From a virus, in IMG/VR virus record IMGVR_UViG_3300030329_003943, positions 1,439 to 27,772 of that record: a stretch of 26,334 nucleotides of DNA; one strand, given 5' to 3'. The position numbers and the translations under genes were made by a program. Position 1 is the first letter of the stretch; every line of letters starts with the position of its first letter. Below are positions 5,373 through 12,491 of the stretch, piece after piece. The notes under the pieces are model-generated. The model saw only the letters and a program-made list of their open reading frames with translations, was not told the origin of the DNA and searched no databases.

Positions 5373-6830
5373 TCATCGCAGATGCTCTTGCGATGGCAGG
5401 TAGCGCAGCGCATCCGGTACACGAGCAGGAACGCTCGTACACTGGCCTGGATAGTCACGTTGCCGTTCAAAGAGGTTCGTCTTCTCGTAGATCCTGCATT
5501 CGGCATCGGCGGCTTTGTTTTCCAGGTCGCGTATCCAGGCGCGAGGCGGCTTAAATTCGGGTGTCTGCGACGATGAACTGGCACCGCCCAGCACCAGCCA
5601 GTCGAACATCTCCAAGCTTTTAAACTCCAGTGGCTCAAGTAGAGGTTCGCAGGATAGCCACTTGACCGGAGCTTCGATATGCTCAAACGCTTTCTCTGCC
5701 GCAGCGATCCGCGCCTGGGTGTCTACGGAGGTGCCGACCCAGGCGTTGTCAGGAAACGCAAACTGGGCCATGCGGCTGGGAAACTTGGTCAGAAAGAGGA
5801 AGTTCCACTCCGGTGCTGCGGCGACGACGGTAAGGACAGCTTCGATCCATTCGGTCGGCACCCACTTGCCAAAAAGGTCGGCCATAGAGCAGGTGAAGAC
5901 GTTCTTCTCGCCGATGTGTTTTTCGGCGGCGGCAGGCACCTGCATATTCTGCGGTGCGGTGAGGCGGTCGGGGTAGAAGACCGGCGCAAAGCGGTCGCCT
6001 GGCAGGTAGTCATAGAAGCGGTTGGCGATGTCGCGTGCGTAGCAGTAGGGGCAGTTGTGCTTACAGCCGGTAACGGGGTTCCATGTCCATAGCGCCCACT
6101 CGACATTGTCGTTGGTGCGATTGTACTTGTGATCGCTGTTGGTAGGCGTTAGCGCCGCCCAACGCTCTAATTCAGCGAGGTCCGACCAGGCATCGAGGGT
6201 GATGTAGTTTATCTCTGGCGGTGCCTTGTCGGGTGCTGGCGGCAAAGCCTCACGGGCGGCCTTATAACCGGCGTGTACCGACTTCTCCAGTTGTTCGCGC
6301 ACCGCCTGCGCTGCGTCCTCATCGCCCTGCTCCTCCAGCGTGTCGATGGCGGCGACAGCTTTAGTGGCCTTTTCTATCTGCCGACCGCTCTGGCCCAACT
6401 GCTGACCGGCGTGATCACGAGCTTTACCTTGTGGAAAATTTTCCACAAGGTTGGGCGTAAGATCATGTCGAGTGCCTGCTCGTCTCTTTGCTCGTTCTCT
6501 CTCGATGTCGAGTAGCAACTGGGCTTCGCGGCCTAACTGCTCGTTGGTCTTCTGGCGCTGACGATTGGCTTCGACGAGCGCCTCCTGAATCTTTAACTCG
6601 TCATCGGATTGAAAGATGTGTACCGGCACCGTCGGCATCGCCAACCGCTGGGCGGCGTGCCAGCGGCGGTGGCCGCTGATGATGCGGTAGTCGCGGGTGA
6701 TCAGCAGGGGCGTCAGCAAGCCCTTCTCGTCGATGCTGGCGACCAGTTCATCACTAGCCTGGTCAGCGTAGATGCGCTCGTTGTCAGGATGGGGCCGCAG
6801 CTTCTCTACGGGGCAATTAATCGTCTCCAT
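5373..6830 (-). CDS. ParB-like domain fused to a DUF5131 (phage Gp37/Gp68) three-Cys domain
   Basis: 485 residues with AAGGA before the ATG. Residues 1-110 are a ParB/Srx-type domain (VEKLRPHPDN, then the nucleotide-binding box ISGHRRWHAAQRL at 51-63). Residues 135-200 resemble the helix-turn-helix region of ParB proteins. Residues 240-470 are DUF5131: WNPVTGCKHNCPYCYAR with C256, C260 and C263 in CxxxCxxC spacing, then FTCSMADLFGKWVP (312-325), FLFLTKFPSRM (344-354) and WLSCEPLLEPL (391-401). The Cys spacing and motif order are those of radical-SAM-like proteins, suggesting an iron-sulfur cluster. The substrate is unknown. The partner methyltransferase TcmP lies directly upstream in the operon. 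The ParB part may target DNA or use CTP; this is inferred. Confidence 0.85.
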   Translation of the reverse strand: METINCPVEKLRPHPDNERIYADQASDELVASIDEKGLLTPLLITRDYRIISGHRRWHAAQRLAMPTVPVHIFQSDDELKIQEALVEANRQRQKTNEQLGREAQLLLDIERERAKRRAGTRHDLTPNLVENFPQGKARDHAGQQLGQSGRQIEKATKAVAAIDTLEEQGDEDAAQAVREQLEKSVHAGYKAAREALPPAPDKAPPEINYITLDAWSDLAELERWAALTPTNSDHKYNRTNDNVEWALWTWNPVTGCKHNCPYCYARDIANRFYDYLPGDRFAPVFYPDRLTAPQNMQVPAAAEKHIGEKNVFTCSMADLFGKWVPTEWIEAVLTVVAAAPEWNFLFLTKFPSRMAQFAFPDNAWVGTSVDTQARIAAAEKAFEHIEAPVKWLSCEPLLEPLEFKSLEMFDWLVLGGASSSSQTPEFKPPRAWIRDLENKAADAECRIYEKTNLFERQRDYPGQCTSVPARVPDALRYLPSQEHLR

Positions 6831-6842
6831 GCAGTGTCCTTT

Positions 6843-7634
6843 TTAAGGTAGTACCAGTTTTAATTGCTCGTATTGCTGTCGTTCATTTTCGGTGTAGTTC
6901 AGTCGGTGTAAAATGCATTGTCCTGTTGCGCTGCTGACTCGATGAAACCCTTCACTTTCGTACGTTGGATAATTCAGCCAGTTGCTACCCAGCAAAAAAG
7001 ACCATTGGTGCTGACCGTGAGGTTCACGTATGATCCATTGGTCTTTGTCGATATTGGATAACTCGTCGATCAACGTAGGCGTGGAACCGTTCTGCGCGGC
7101 ACGCTTGCGTTTGAGGTTAGTGGCCGATAAGTAGATGAGTAGGTCGATGCGCTTGTAGTGCGAGGCGAAAGCGGCCAGCAGGTTAAAAGGGGGTGCTACG
7201 CCACTGGGGTCAGCATACAGCAACCCATACTTTTTTCGGCGTCGCGGTAAGTTGAAAAAAGTGGGTAGAGTGTCGGTGTGATCACCAGAAATGGCTTGCA
7301 TTTGGCTGTTGTCGAGGGGGTTGTCGCAGAGGCACTGTTCAAGCGCAGCATGGTTAACCTTCTCGCGTTCGAGAAAGTAACCGGCAAAGCGCGTTGTCGG
7401 ATGTTTGGCCGCTAACGCATGGAAGATCAGCGGACTGCCAACCGCACCCGTTGGGTCGTGGCCGCATCCAGCATTTATGTCGAAATAGTGGTAGATAGGA
7501 TCGATCCAATCGCGGTTTTTAGGTTTGGCGGCGATGCTGCAAAAAAGACGATGATGCAGGGCCAGCAACTGCTCAAAATGCGTTTGCTTTTGGGGCGTGT
7601 GTTCGCCGTATCCTATGCCGTTTAGTTTACCCAT
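6843..7634 (-). CDS. tcmP: Three-Cys-motif partner protein (TcmP family), methyltransferase-like
   Basis: 263 residues. It shows an SAM-type nucleotide motif (YFDINAGCG, 50-58), a conserved GSPLIFHAL helix (66-73), a GD motif (117-118), and YADPSGVAPPF (140-150) followed by LLIYLSATNLKRK. This order is that of the TcmP family, named because it accompanies CxxxCxxC proteins of the Gp37/Gp68 type. The partner is the next gene in this operon, 12 bases away, so the expected pair is complete. The reaction and substrate are unknown; nucleic-acid or small-molecule methylation is the obvious guess. Start ATG 7634 lies two bases after the RusA stop. Confidence 0.75.
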   Translation of the reverse strand: MGKLNGIGYGEHTPQKQTHFEQLLALHHRLFCSIAAKPKNRDWIDPIYHYFDINAGCGHDPTGAVGSPLIFHALAAKHPTTRFAGYFLEREKVNHAALEQCLCDNPLDNSQMQAISGDHTDTLPTFFNLPRRRKKYGLLYADPSGVAPPFNLLAAFASHYKRIDLLIYLSATNLKRKRAAQNGSTPTLIDELSNIDKDQWIIREPHGQHQWSFLLGSNWLNYPTYESEGFHRVSSATGQCILHRLNYTENERQQYEQLKLVLP

Positions 7635-7638
7635 CGCG

Positions 7639-8082
7639 CTATGCAGTAACCTGCGGCACCAGCCGCACTACGACGCGTGGCAGGTCTTTATCGACGTGGA
7701 AGCGATCTTGGAATCCGACGATCCATCGCTGGCTGTCGTCCGGCAGCACACCGGCTTTGACCAGCCCGTCCAGTACGAACTTAGACCCGATACGTAGGTT
7801 GTCTGGATCGCGCCGTCGGTTTTTAGAATACCAATCGAACTCGACAACGACGGGCAGCTGCACCGGCGCTATCGCTTCAGCCCGACAAAGCCAAGCGGTC
7901 CGCTCAGTCCAGCGGCGTTTTTCTTTGGCATACGCCTGATAGTGACCCTTCATCGCGTTGATGAGGGTGTTGAGGTCGGGCATAATGCCCTCGATGACTA
8001 ACTCCTGGGGCGACGACGGGGCGAAAGCTCCTCCTTTGGGGTTAGACGCCGCCGCCCCAGGCAGATCAGAAGGGCAGGTCAT
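7639..8082 (-). CDS. rusA: RusA-family Holliday junction resolvase
   Basis: 147 residues. The signature NRRRDPDNLRIGSKFVLDGL followed by VKAGVLPDDSQRW (88-120) holds the acidic residues D92, D94, D105, D115 and D116 expected of the RusA active site, and K101. RusA cuts four-way junctions symmetrically to free recombined or replicating phage DNA for packaging. The ATG at 8082 overlaps the SSB-like gene by 17 bases. The next ATG (7983) would remove the first family strand (ELVIEGIMPDLNTL), and no GTG or TTG lies between, so the long form is preferred, although its first 25 residues look non-conserved. Confidence 0.9.
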   Translation of the reverse strand: MTCPSDLPGAAASNPKGGAFAPSSPQELVIEGIMPDLNTLINAMKGHYQAYAKEKRRWTERTAWLCRAEAIAPVQLPVVVEFDWYSKNRRRDPDNLRIGSKFVLDGLVKAGVLPDDSQRWIVGFQDRFHVDKDLPRVVVRLVPQVTA

Positions 8083-8728
8083 CGTCGGGTGTCGCTGGAG
8101 GGGGTTCGGGCGCTGGGGCCGGAGCGGCCTTTTCCTCTAAGAGAGTGATGTCGATCATTTTGTTCGCCTCGATGAAAAGCGAGGTCGCTAAATCTTGAAC
8201 GTCTTGGGGTCCGGCTTTTTTCTCAATCGTGTAGCCCAGGTCGACGTATATCTTCTCCGATTGCGCCATCATTCTCTTCGCGCACGCTGCTATCGCCTGG
8301 ACTACCAGCAGGGCGTCCTCACGCGACTCAGGAGCGGCCATGACGGCCTTTTGGGTCGTAGCACCCGTCACTGCGCCGTTGGACTCTGACGGCGTCTCAG
8401 CGACGTCTACAAGCGGTCGCTCACTGCCGTCAGGGTTGGTAACAGACCAGCGTGTCTGTTCCTTGTTGTTGTCGTCGTAGGTGACGACCTTCGTGATCAT
8501 CAGGGTCGTCGTCGGTCCTACGCCGCGCCGCTGTAGCTCACGATGAGCAGCGGCTGTAGCAAACCAAGTATGCCGCACATCGTCAACGTCGACGTTGTAC
8601 TTGTAGGAGTCGCCCCAATCCTCATTCTTGGAGGGTATATGCTTTGCATCGCCATACTGGAAATAGACCACCACCGGTATGTTTGGATTGAATTGCAGCT
8701 TGGGGGGGTATTGCGTCGCCTCAGTCAT
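8066..8728 (-). CDS. SSB-like protein with acidic DDDLPF tail
   Basis: 220 residues. I chose ATG 8728 because it has a perfect AGGAGG seven bases upstream and overlaps the preceding stop by four bases; an upstream in-frame start at 8746 would bury the ribosome site. The N-terminal half is beta-rich with many aromatic residues, then come a helical part (LLVVQAIAACAKRMMAQSE) and a Pro/Ala-rich linker ending PDDDLPF. A flexible linker plus a D-D-D-(I/L)-P-F end is the hallmark of bacterial and phage single-stranded DNA-binding proteins, where it recruits partner enzymes. The core is not a recognisable standard OB fold, so it may be a divergent SSB or another recombination mediator. Confidence 0.7.
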   Translation of the reverse strand: MTEATQYPPKLQFNPNIPVVVYFQYGDAKHIPSKNEDWGDSYKYNVDVDDVRHTWFATAAAHRELQRRGVGPTTTLMITKVVTYDDNNKEQTRWSVTNPDGSERPLVDVAETPSESNGAVTGATTQKAVMAAPESREDALLVVQAIAACAKRMMAQSEKIYVDLGYTIEKKAGPQDVQDLATSLFIEANKMIDITLLEEKAAPAPAPEPPPATPDDDLPF

Positions 8729-8958
8729 CGCCAGACCTCCTGCCACAGCGTCGGCACGATCTGGTAGGCCAGGTAGGTAGCGGCCAGCGTCAGGAACCAG
8801 GCGGCGCAGCGGTCGCCTTTGCTACGCGGTTCGGCCTGGCGCAGATGTTTGGTGAGATTGGTCGGGCGAGGATTGCCGTGGAAGTCGTAATCGACTGCAC
8901 GACGCTTCACATCTCTTCGCTTGCTTACTGCCATGCTGTTCAGTATATTGAAAAACAC
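8725..8958 (-). CDS. Small basic protein with C-terminal membrane segment
   Basis: 77 residues starting at GTG 8958, preceded by AGAGAGG at five bases; the internal ATG 8934 has no ribosome site. Residues 8-50 are strongly basic (SKRRDVKRRAVDY, KHLRQAEPRSKGDR). A hydrophobic helix follows (CAAWFLTLAATYLAYQIV), then a short tail. This would be a tail-anchored or single-pass membrane protein. It is the first gene of the recombination operon and its stop overlaps the SSB start. Function unknown. Confidence 0.55.
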   Translation of the reverse strand: MFFNILNSMAVSKRRDVKRRAVDYDFHGNPRPTNLTKHLRQAEPRSKGDRCAAWFLTLAATYLAYQIVPTLWQEVWR

Positions 8959-9014
8959 AGAAGCCTCTCTTTCTTAGACGATAGGGGTGGATTCTGGTGA
9001 TCGATTTCGATCAA

Positions 9015-9053
9015 GCCATCGCAGCGGTTGCAGCCGCTACGGTGGCTTTTTTT
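9015..9053 (+). terminator. Hairpin with T run on the plus strand
   Basis: GCCATCG (9015-9021) pairs with CGGTGGC (9040-9046) and AGCGG (9023-9027) with CCGCT (9034-9038), with one mismatch between them, followed by seven T (9047-9053). The T run lies on the plus strand although both flanking genes are on the minus strand, so it would stop rightward, antisense transcription. On the minus strand the hairpin directly follows the repressor stop. Confidence 0.45.
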
Positions 9054-9756
9054 ATTGCGCTTCGTTGCTGTTTATGACCCTGATAGCCCTCTTCCTAATT
9101 TTCGGTTTGTTGGTTGATGTATTAAAAACGTAGTCACGCTCTAGCTTAATTATTTCCAATGTTTGCAACGATCGGGTCTGCATCGCGTGGACTTGACCGG
9201 CGTGTTGGCGCTGGTCGTCTGGCCGCATCGCAAACGTAGTTTTAGTGAGCAACAGGATAGTGCGACCGCCATACAAATACGCGGACATCGGCACTAGCGA
9301 CACCGAGGTGTATAGCCGACGTTCTTTCTCATTTTCTCGTAGTTCCTCGCGCATAGTAAGTTTTCGCGTGTCTTGCTGGTCATGCGAAAAAAGATACTGA
9401 AGTGTATAATCTTCAGTAACATACTCGCTTATAGCCTTTCCAGCGTCGGGTCCGACGTAGAGCAGCGCAAGGAACCCGTGCAGCATCGTATCGACATCGT
9501 AGTGGCCCGTCAGGGGGGCGTATAGCTCTGTGTCGACGTCAATCAGATTCGCCAGCGTCATGTTCAGCGCAGCGGCAATCTGACTCATGTGCGCTAGGTT
9601 CAGATTCTTGAGTTCGCCTTTGCAGATCCGGTGGATATTCGGTCGGCTCAAACCGCAGGCGCTGGCAAACGATTCGACCGTGTGGCCCTGGCGGCTGATT
9701 AGACCGCGTACGCGCTGGCCGATCTGCTCAGATAGGGTGCTGCCGTTGGTTAACAT
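9052..9756 (-). CDS. XRE-family repressor, likely lysogeny regulator
   Basis: 234 residues from ATG 9756. An open frame continues to TTG 9795, but that extension contains the -10 and -35 of the promoter, so the shorter start is preferred. Residues 6-75 are a helix-turn-helix of the XRE type (LSEQIGQRVRGLISRQGHTV, ESFASACGLSRPNIHRICKG, then a fourth helix MSQIAAALNMTLANLI). The remaining 150 residues show no LexA-type peptidase motif, so induction by self-cleavage is not evident. It lies between the two leftward operons with a palindrome upstream, as expected for a CI-like regulator. Confidence 0.75.
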   Translation of the reverse strand: MLTNGSTLSEQIGQRVRGLISRQGHTVESFASACGLSRPNIHRICKGELKNLNLAHMSQIAAALNMTLANLIDVDTELYAPLTGHYDVDTMLHGFLALLYVGPDAGKAISEYVTEDYTLQYLFSHDQQDTRKLTMREELRENEKERRLYTSVSLVPMSAYLYGGRTILLLTKTTFAMRPDDQRQHAGQVHAMQTRSLQTLEIIKLERDYVFNTSTNKPKIRKRAIRVINSNEAQ

Positions 9757-9763
9757 GGGGTAA

Positions 9764-9792
9764 ATTTTACGCTCGACAGCGACCACCGTCAA
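9764..9792 (-). promoter_or_regulatory. Repressor promoter giving a leaderless transcript
   Basis: On the minus strand, -35 TTGACG (9787-9792), a 17-base spacer and -10 TAAAAT (9764-9769). The predicted start (about 9757) falls at the repressor ATG (9756), so the mRNA would have no leader. There is no ribosome site before this ATG, in agreement. The lambda cI transcript from PRM is a known leaderless parallel. Confidence 0.6.
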
Positions 9793-9803
9793 CAATTAAA
9801 AAG

Positions 9804-9817
9804 ACCGTAATTACGGT
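9804..9817. promoter_or_regulatory. Perfect 14-bp palindrome, candidate repressor operator
   Basis: ACCGTAATTACGGT is a perfect dyad flanked by A runs on one side and T runs on the other. It begins 12 bases upstream of the repressor -35, a position suited to autoregulation. Only one copy was seen in the window. A short bidirectional terminator is an alternative reading. Confidence 0.4.
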
Positions 9818-10061
9818 TTTTTCTGACACTAACCGCTGGCTAATCCAGCAGTGTTTTGCCTAAGAGTCCTATAAAGTTAGACTTATCTAAATATCGTCGT
9901 GACAAAACAACCGAAAATTCTGACACGATAATCGTGTTCAGTTTTTGCCATCTGCATACTGTCCAAGTGTTCACCACTAACTAACTATACATTATAACAG
10001 CGATTCGTGCAATCGGTTAATCGAATCTGGTTAAGCTCCGCGCTAGAAAAGTACTAGCGCA
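9818..10061. other. Intergenic region with several dyads and a weak rightward promoter
   Basis: No gene. It contains a hairpin GCTGG/CCAGC (9834-9848) enclosed by CACT/AGTG; a near-perfect dyad CTGACACGAT / ATCGTGTTCAG (9920-9941) followed by TTTTT; a possible plus-strand promoter TTCACC-17-TATAAC (9970-9998); an inverted repeat GATTCG/CGAATC (10002-10027); and a perfect stem GCGCTAG/CTAGCGC near 10040-10060. Its place between repressor and integrase operons suits an operator region and perhaps the phage attachment site. No core site can be named without the host sequence. Confidence 0.35.
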
Positions 10062-10103
10062 CAAAAAAAGCGACCGCAGCGAGTCGTTCTCGCCGCAGCC
10101 GCT
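10062..10103 (-). terminator. Strong intrinsic terminator of the integrase operon
   Basis: Read on the minus strand, a 15-bp stem (including G-U pairs) formed by 10089-10103 and 10069-10083 around a 5-base loop is followed by a run of seven T (10063-10069 as A on the plus strand). It sits 26 bases after the stop of the small XRE gene and would end the leftward transcript from 12492. Confidence 0.8.
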
Positions 10104-10114
10104 ATCCACTAACC
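10104..10114 (+). repeat. ATCCACTAACC element, copy 1
   Basis: One of four ATCCACTAACC copies in the window. It is followed by CTC, then AGGAGG (10122-10127) and an ATG-TAG start-stop pair (10138-10143), so on the plus strand it looks like a gene leader with no gene behind it. The downstream bases also form a hairpin (ACTAA.CCTC with GAGG.TTAGT). Confidence 0.6.
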
Positions 10115-10128
10115 CTCGACTAGGAGGA

Positions 10129-10356
10129 TTAGTCTGAATGTAGCATTTCCACCGCCGGACGCAACGCCAAAAGCACCTGCGCCAATCGCCTCGCCGGCCC
10201 AGGCACTTGGATCTCGCCTCTTTCCCAGCGGCCTACGGTGATGAGTGTGACGCCCATCGTCGAGGCGAACTGCGTCTGCGTCTGGCCCAGGTGCTGCCGC
10301 AGACGCCTGATGGCGTCGCCGTTCATCTCGTCAAGCTTGTCGTTGTCGAGCTTCAT
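10129..10356 (-). CDS. Small XRE-type helix-turn-helix protein
   Basis: 75 residues, with its ATG overlapping the integrase stop (TAATG) and AGAGGAGG upstream. Residues 14-65 form an XRE helix-turn-helix (GDAIRRLRQHLGQTQTQFAS, then TMGVTLITVGRWERGEIQVP), with the typical RWERG turn. Such short proteins beside integrases serve as excision or lysogeny regulators (Cro-, Cox- or YiaG-like); which applies here is inferred from position. It is the last gene of the operon, just before the terminator. Confidence 0.75.
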   Translation of the reverse strand: MKLDNDKLDEMNGDAIRRLRQHLGQTQTQFASTMGVTLITVGRWERGEIQVPGPARRLAQVLLALRPAVEMLHSD

Positions 10357-11312
10357 TATGCGTCCTCCTCTTGGTTTGGGTTAGTGGATGCGGCGACGCT
10401 ATCTATGTTGATGTAATCCGTCGCGTTGTCCTCAAGCCGGTTCCGGTCGTCGTAATACCTCATCGTCGTCTTGAGGTCGGCATGGCGCAGATGACCCTGC
10501 ACCTGTTGTGGCCTGGCACCGCCCTCCATCGCCATCGTAGCGCACGTATGCCGAAAGGAGTGGGCGGTGATGGATACACCGGCGCGGTCGCCGTAGTAGA
10601 CGGCCAGGTCGCGCACGGTGGCCTCGCGTAAGCGACCGCCGTAGTTGTTGTGGTTGATGCTGGTGTAGATGTAATCGCTTTCGATGCCAGCCTCGGTAGC
10701 CGCCTCGCGCCAGACCTCGATAGCTTCGACGACGACCGGCGCAAGTTTTACGTGCTGAATGACGCCGCTCTTGGTCGCTGGCAATAGCGCGACGCTGTGT
10801 CCAGCTTCGATAATCAGATCGGACCAGCGCAGTCCAGCCGCCTCGCCGCGTCTCAAACCGGTAAAGAGCAGCGTCAACAACAGCGCGTGATCACGCCGCC
10901 CCTTGAGTGCATTGCGATGGTTCTTAGCGTCTGCCAGCATCCGATCAATCGCATCGGAATCAATCGCCTTGCCGATGGCGACGCTATCGACCTTGAATCC
11001 TTTGACAACCGCCGGATCGGCTGGGCTGACATCGACGATCCGCAGCGCGATCAACCGCCGGAAAAAAGCTCTAATCGACGTCAGCTTTCGGTTAATCGTC
11101 GTCGGTTTACGACCGGCAGCGACGAGGTCGTTGCGATAGGTTTCGACGTCCTCGATGGTGACCGACTGCGCCTGGTCGACGGTGACGATAGCGGTGCCGA
11201 AAAACTCAGCCAGGTCGCTGGCGTAGGCCGTCCTCGTCGCTGGCCTCGTCTGAGCAGAGAGGAACGGCGCGACCAGGTCAGCCGCTGGATGGGGTAGGGT
11301 AGCGAGAGTCAT
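10356..11312 (-). CDS. int: Tyrosine recombinase (phage integrase)
   Basis: 318 residues from ATG 11312, chosen because it overlaps the preceding stop by four bases and has AAAGGA upstream; a longer in-frame start at 11345 adds an Arg-rich stretch inside the neighbour. Residues 10-95 are the SAM-like core-binding domain. Residues 118-290 are the catalytic domain, with all active-site residues visible: R154 (TGLRRGE), K181 (TKSG), H251 and R254 (HSFRH), H277 (RHADLKTTMRYY) and Tyr286 as nucleophile. It is of ordinary length and intact. It would catalyse integration between attP and a host attB, which sits oddly beside a partition system. Confidence 0.93.
   Translation of the reverse strand: MTLATLPHPAADLVAPFLSAQTRPATRTAYASDLAEFFGTAIVTVDQAQSVTIEDVETYRNDLVAAGRKPTTINRKLTSIRAFFRRLIALRIVDVSPADPAVVKGFKVDSVAIGKAIDSDAIDRMLADAKNHRNALKGRRDHALLLTLLFTGLRRGEAAGLRWSDLIIEAGHSVALLPATKSGVIQHVKLAPVVVEAIEVWREAATEAGIESDYIYTSINHNNYGGRLREATVRDLAVYYGDRAGVSITAHSFRHTCATMAMEGGARPQQVQGHLRHADLKTTMRYYDDRNRLEDNATDYINIDSVAASTNPNQEEDA
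10379..10389 (-). repeat. ATCCACTAACC element, copy 2
   Basis: Minus-strand copy inside the last codons of the integrase, 23 bases upstream of the XRE gene start, followed by AGAGGAGG and its ATG. It is therefore placed like a leader element of the XRE gene. No good -35/-10 pair lies upstream. Confidence 0.6.
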
Positions 11313-11494
11313 TCGGCACCGTCCTTTCCAAGCTCTGCGACGCATTCGGCGCGGAGGTCGTCGACGAGGCTATCCAGTTCAGCCTCGTATTGGGTATGGA
11401 TGGCCGACCGCAGCGACGGGTTCACCTCGCGCTGGTAGCTGCGGTAGAGCGTTTGGATGCTGACCAAGTCGGCTAAGATCTCCTGTTTATTCAT
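11309..11494 (-). CDS. Unknown 61-residue acidic helical protein
   Basis: Starts at ATG 11494 with GGAGGG eight bases upstream; its stop overlaps the integrase start (ATGA). The chain is helical and acidic (MNKQEILADLVSIQTLYRSY, later YEAELDSLVDDLRAECVAEL) with no membrane segment. It may be an integrase accessory protein by position. No family was recognised. Confidence 0.6.
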   Translation of the reverse strand: MNKQEILADLVSIQTLYRSYQREVNPSLRSAIHTQYEAELDSLVDDLRAECVAELGKDGAE

Positions 11495-11496
11495 TG

Positions 11497-12255
11497 TTAG
11501 CCCTCCACCGTCGCGTTATCAGCTCGGCGCAGTTCGTCGCGCAAATATTCGCAAAACCCGACTGCGCCGGTGATGGTGCAGCCTTCGCCGGTCGCGTAAT
11601 CAACCATCGCAGCGGCAATCGTCTCTATATCGTCGTCGTCGCTATCGGCGGTGAGGCCGTACTCGTCGCAAGGGTCGATGCCCTGCATCCAGTCCTCGAC
11701 TGCCATGACGCCATGCGAGTCGGTCAAGCGGTCGGCGCACATCCGTTCGACGTCACCCCCAAAGTCACCCGCGTCGGGGTCTTTTTCCAGCACCGCAGCA
11801 ACCTCGTCTAACAGCGTATTAATCTCATCCGCTGTCAGATGCGGCGAAATCGAATACCGCCGCCGCTTGCCGTTCCAGACGCTCTCCGGCACACCGCCGC
11901 CGATCTCGCCGCTGTAGTCGGCGCTCAACTCATCAGTAATCGAGTTAAATTCGATGAACGCCGGTTGGGTCGTCAGTTGGCCGTCGTACTGGACCCAAAG
12001 CGGGTGTAGTCCTTCTTCTTCGTCATCCAGATGCTGGACAACAATCTTATACTCTTCCGCAACGATCTCGCGATGCGATTGATCGTTGTGGTCGCGCTCG
12101 ATAATCTGAGTCTCGTCTGCGCTAATTTCGAGATACCGACCTTCCAAAGCGCAGTCCTCCTTTTTAAACATTTGAAGGACGCTCTTCAAAAACTCGAACG
12201 TGCTGGTTTCGGGGTCGCCGTAGTGGTCGCTGACGACTTTGTATAACGTAGCCAT
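11497..12255 (-). CDS. Unknown acidic protein
   Basis: 252 residues, strongly acidic, with GAGGAG nine bases before the ATG. The central part (PLWVQYDGQLTTQPAFIEFN, then ADYSGEIGGGVPESVWNGKR) resembles a segment I associate with uncharacterised proteins of plasmids and mobile elements near antirestriction genes; this is recollection, not a search. The C-terminal third is a helical acidic domain (VDYATGEGCTITGAVGFCEY). High acidity could indicate DNA mimicry, as in ArdA-type proteins, but the characteristic motif is not visible. Confidence 0.6.
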   Translation of the reverse strand: MATLYKVVSDHYGDPETSTFEFLKSVLQMFKKEDCALEGRYLEISADETQIIERDHNDQSHREIVAEEYKIVVQHLDDEEEGLHPLWVQYDGQLTTQPAFIEFNSITDELSADYSGEIGGGVPESVWNGKRRRYSISPHLTADEINTLLDEVAAVLEKDPDAGDFGGDVERMCADRLTDSHGVMAVEDWMQGIDPCDEYGLTADSDDDDIETIAAAMVDYATGEGCTITGAVGFCEYLRDELRRADNATVEG

Positions 12256-12257
12256 GA

Positions 12258-12446
12258 CTAGTACTCCTCGCCCAGCGACCGCACTTCGCGGTCAATAGAC
12301 ATCTGATCAGCGGTTGCCTCGCCCAACTCCTGACGGGTATGGCGGTAGCGGTTGGCATCGGTCAAACCTAGCTGCCGGTCAATAGCGTCAGCCTCGCGCT
12401 CTAATCGCGCCAGCTTCTTTTCGACGTCCTCAAGTATACGTGCCAT
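12258..12446 (-). CDS. Short coiled-coil protein
   Basis: 62 residues, first gene of the leftward operon, with AAGGAG six bases before the ATG. Residues 1-30 form an amphipathic charged helix (MARILEDVEKKLARLEREAD), followed by a second helix with many Arg and Glu. The leader of its transcript starts with ATCCACTAACC and contains two GGATCC words that can pair as a hairpin (12459-12480). Function unknown. Confidence 0.55.
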   Translation of the reverse strand: MARILEDVEKKLARLEREADAIDRQLGLTDANRYRHTRQELGEATADQMSIDREVRSLGEEY

Positions 12447-12491
12447 GCTGCTCTCCTTAGTTGTGGATCCGAAATGGATCCGGTTAGTGGA

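Noticed and set aside
5333-5686. 117-codon frame overlapping the end of the ParB-DUF5131 gene
   Set aside because: It is a shifted read of the DUF5131 coding sequence, rich in Arg and Ser, without its own ribosome site.
10015-10031. GGTTAATCGAATCTGG, resembling a tRNA 3' end as at many att sites
   Set aside because: The T-loop consensus GGTTCGA is broken and no CCA end or stem is present, so it cannot be called attP from this alone.
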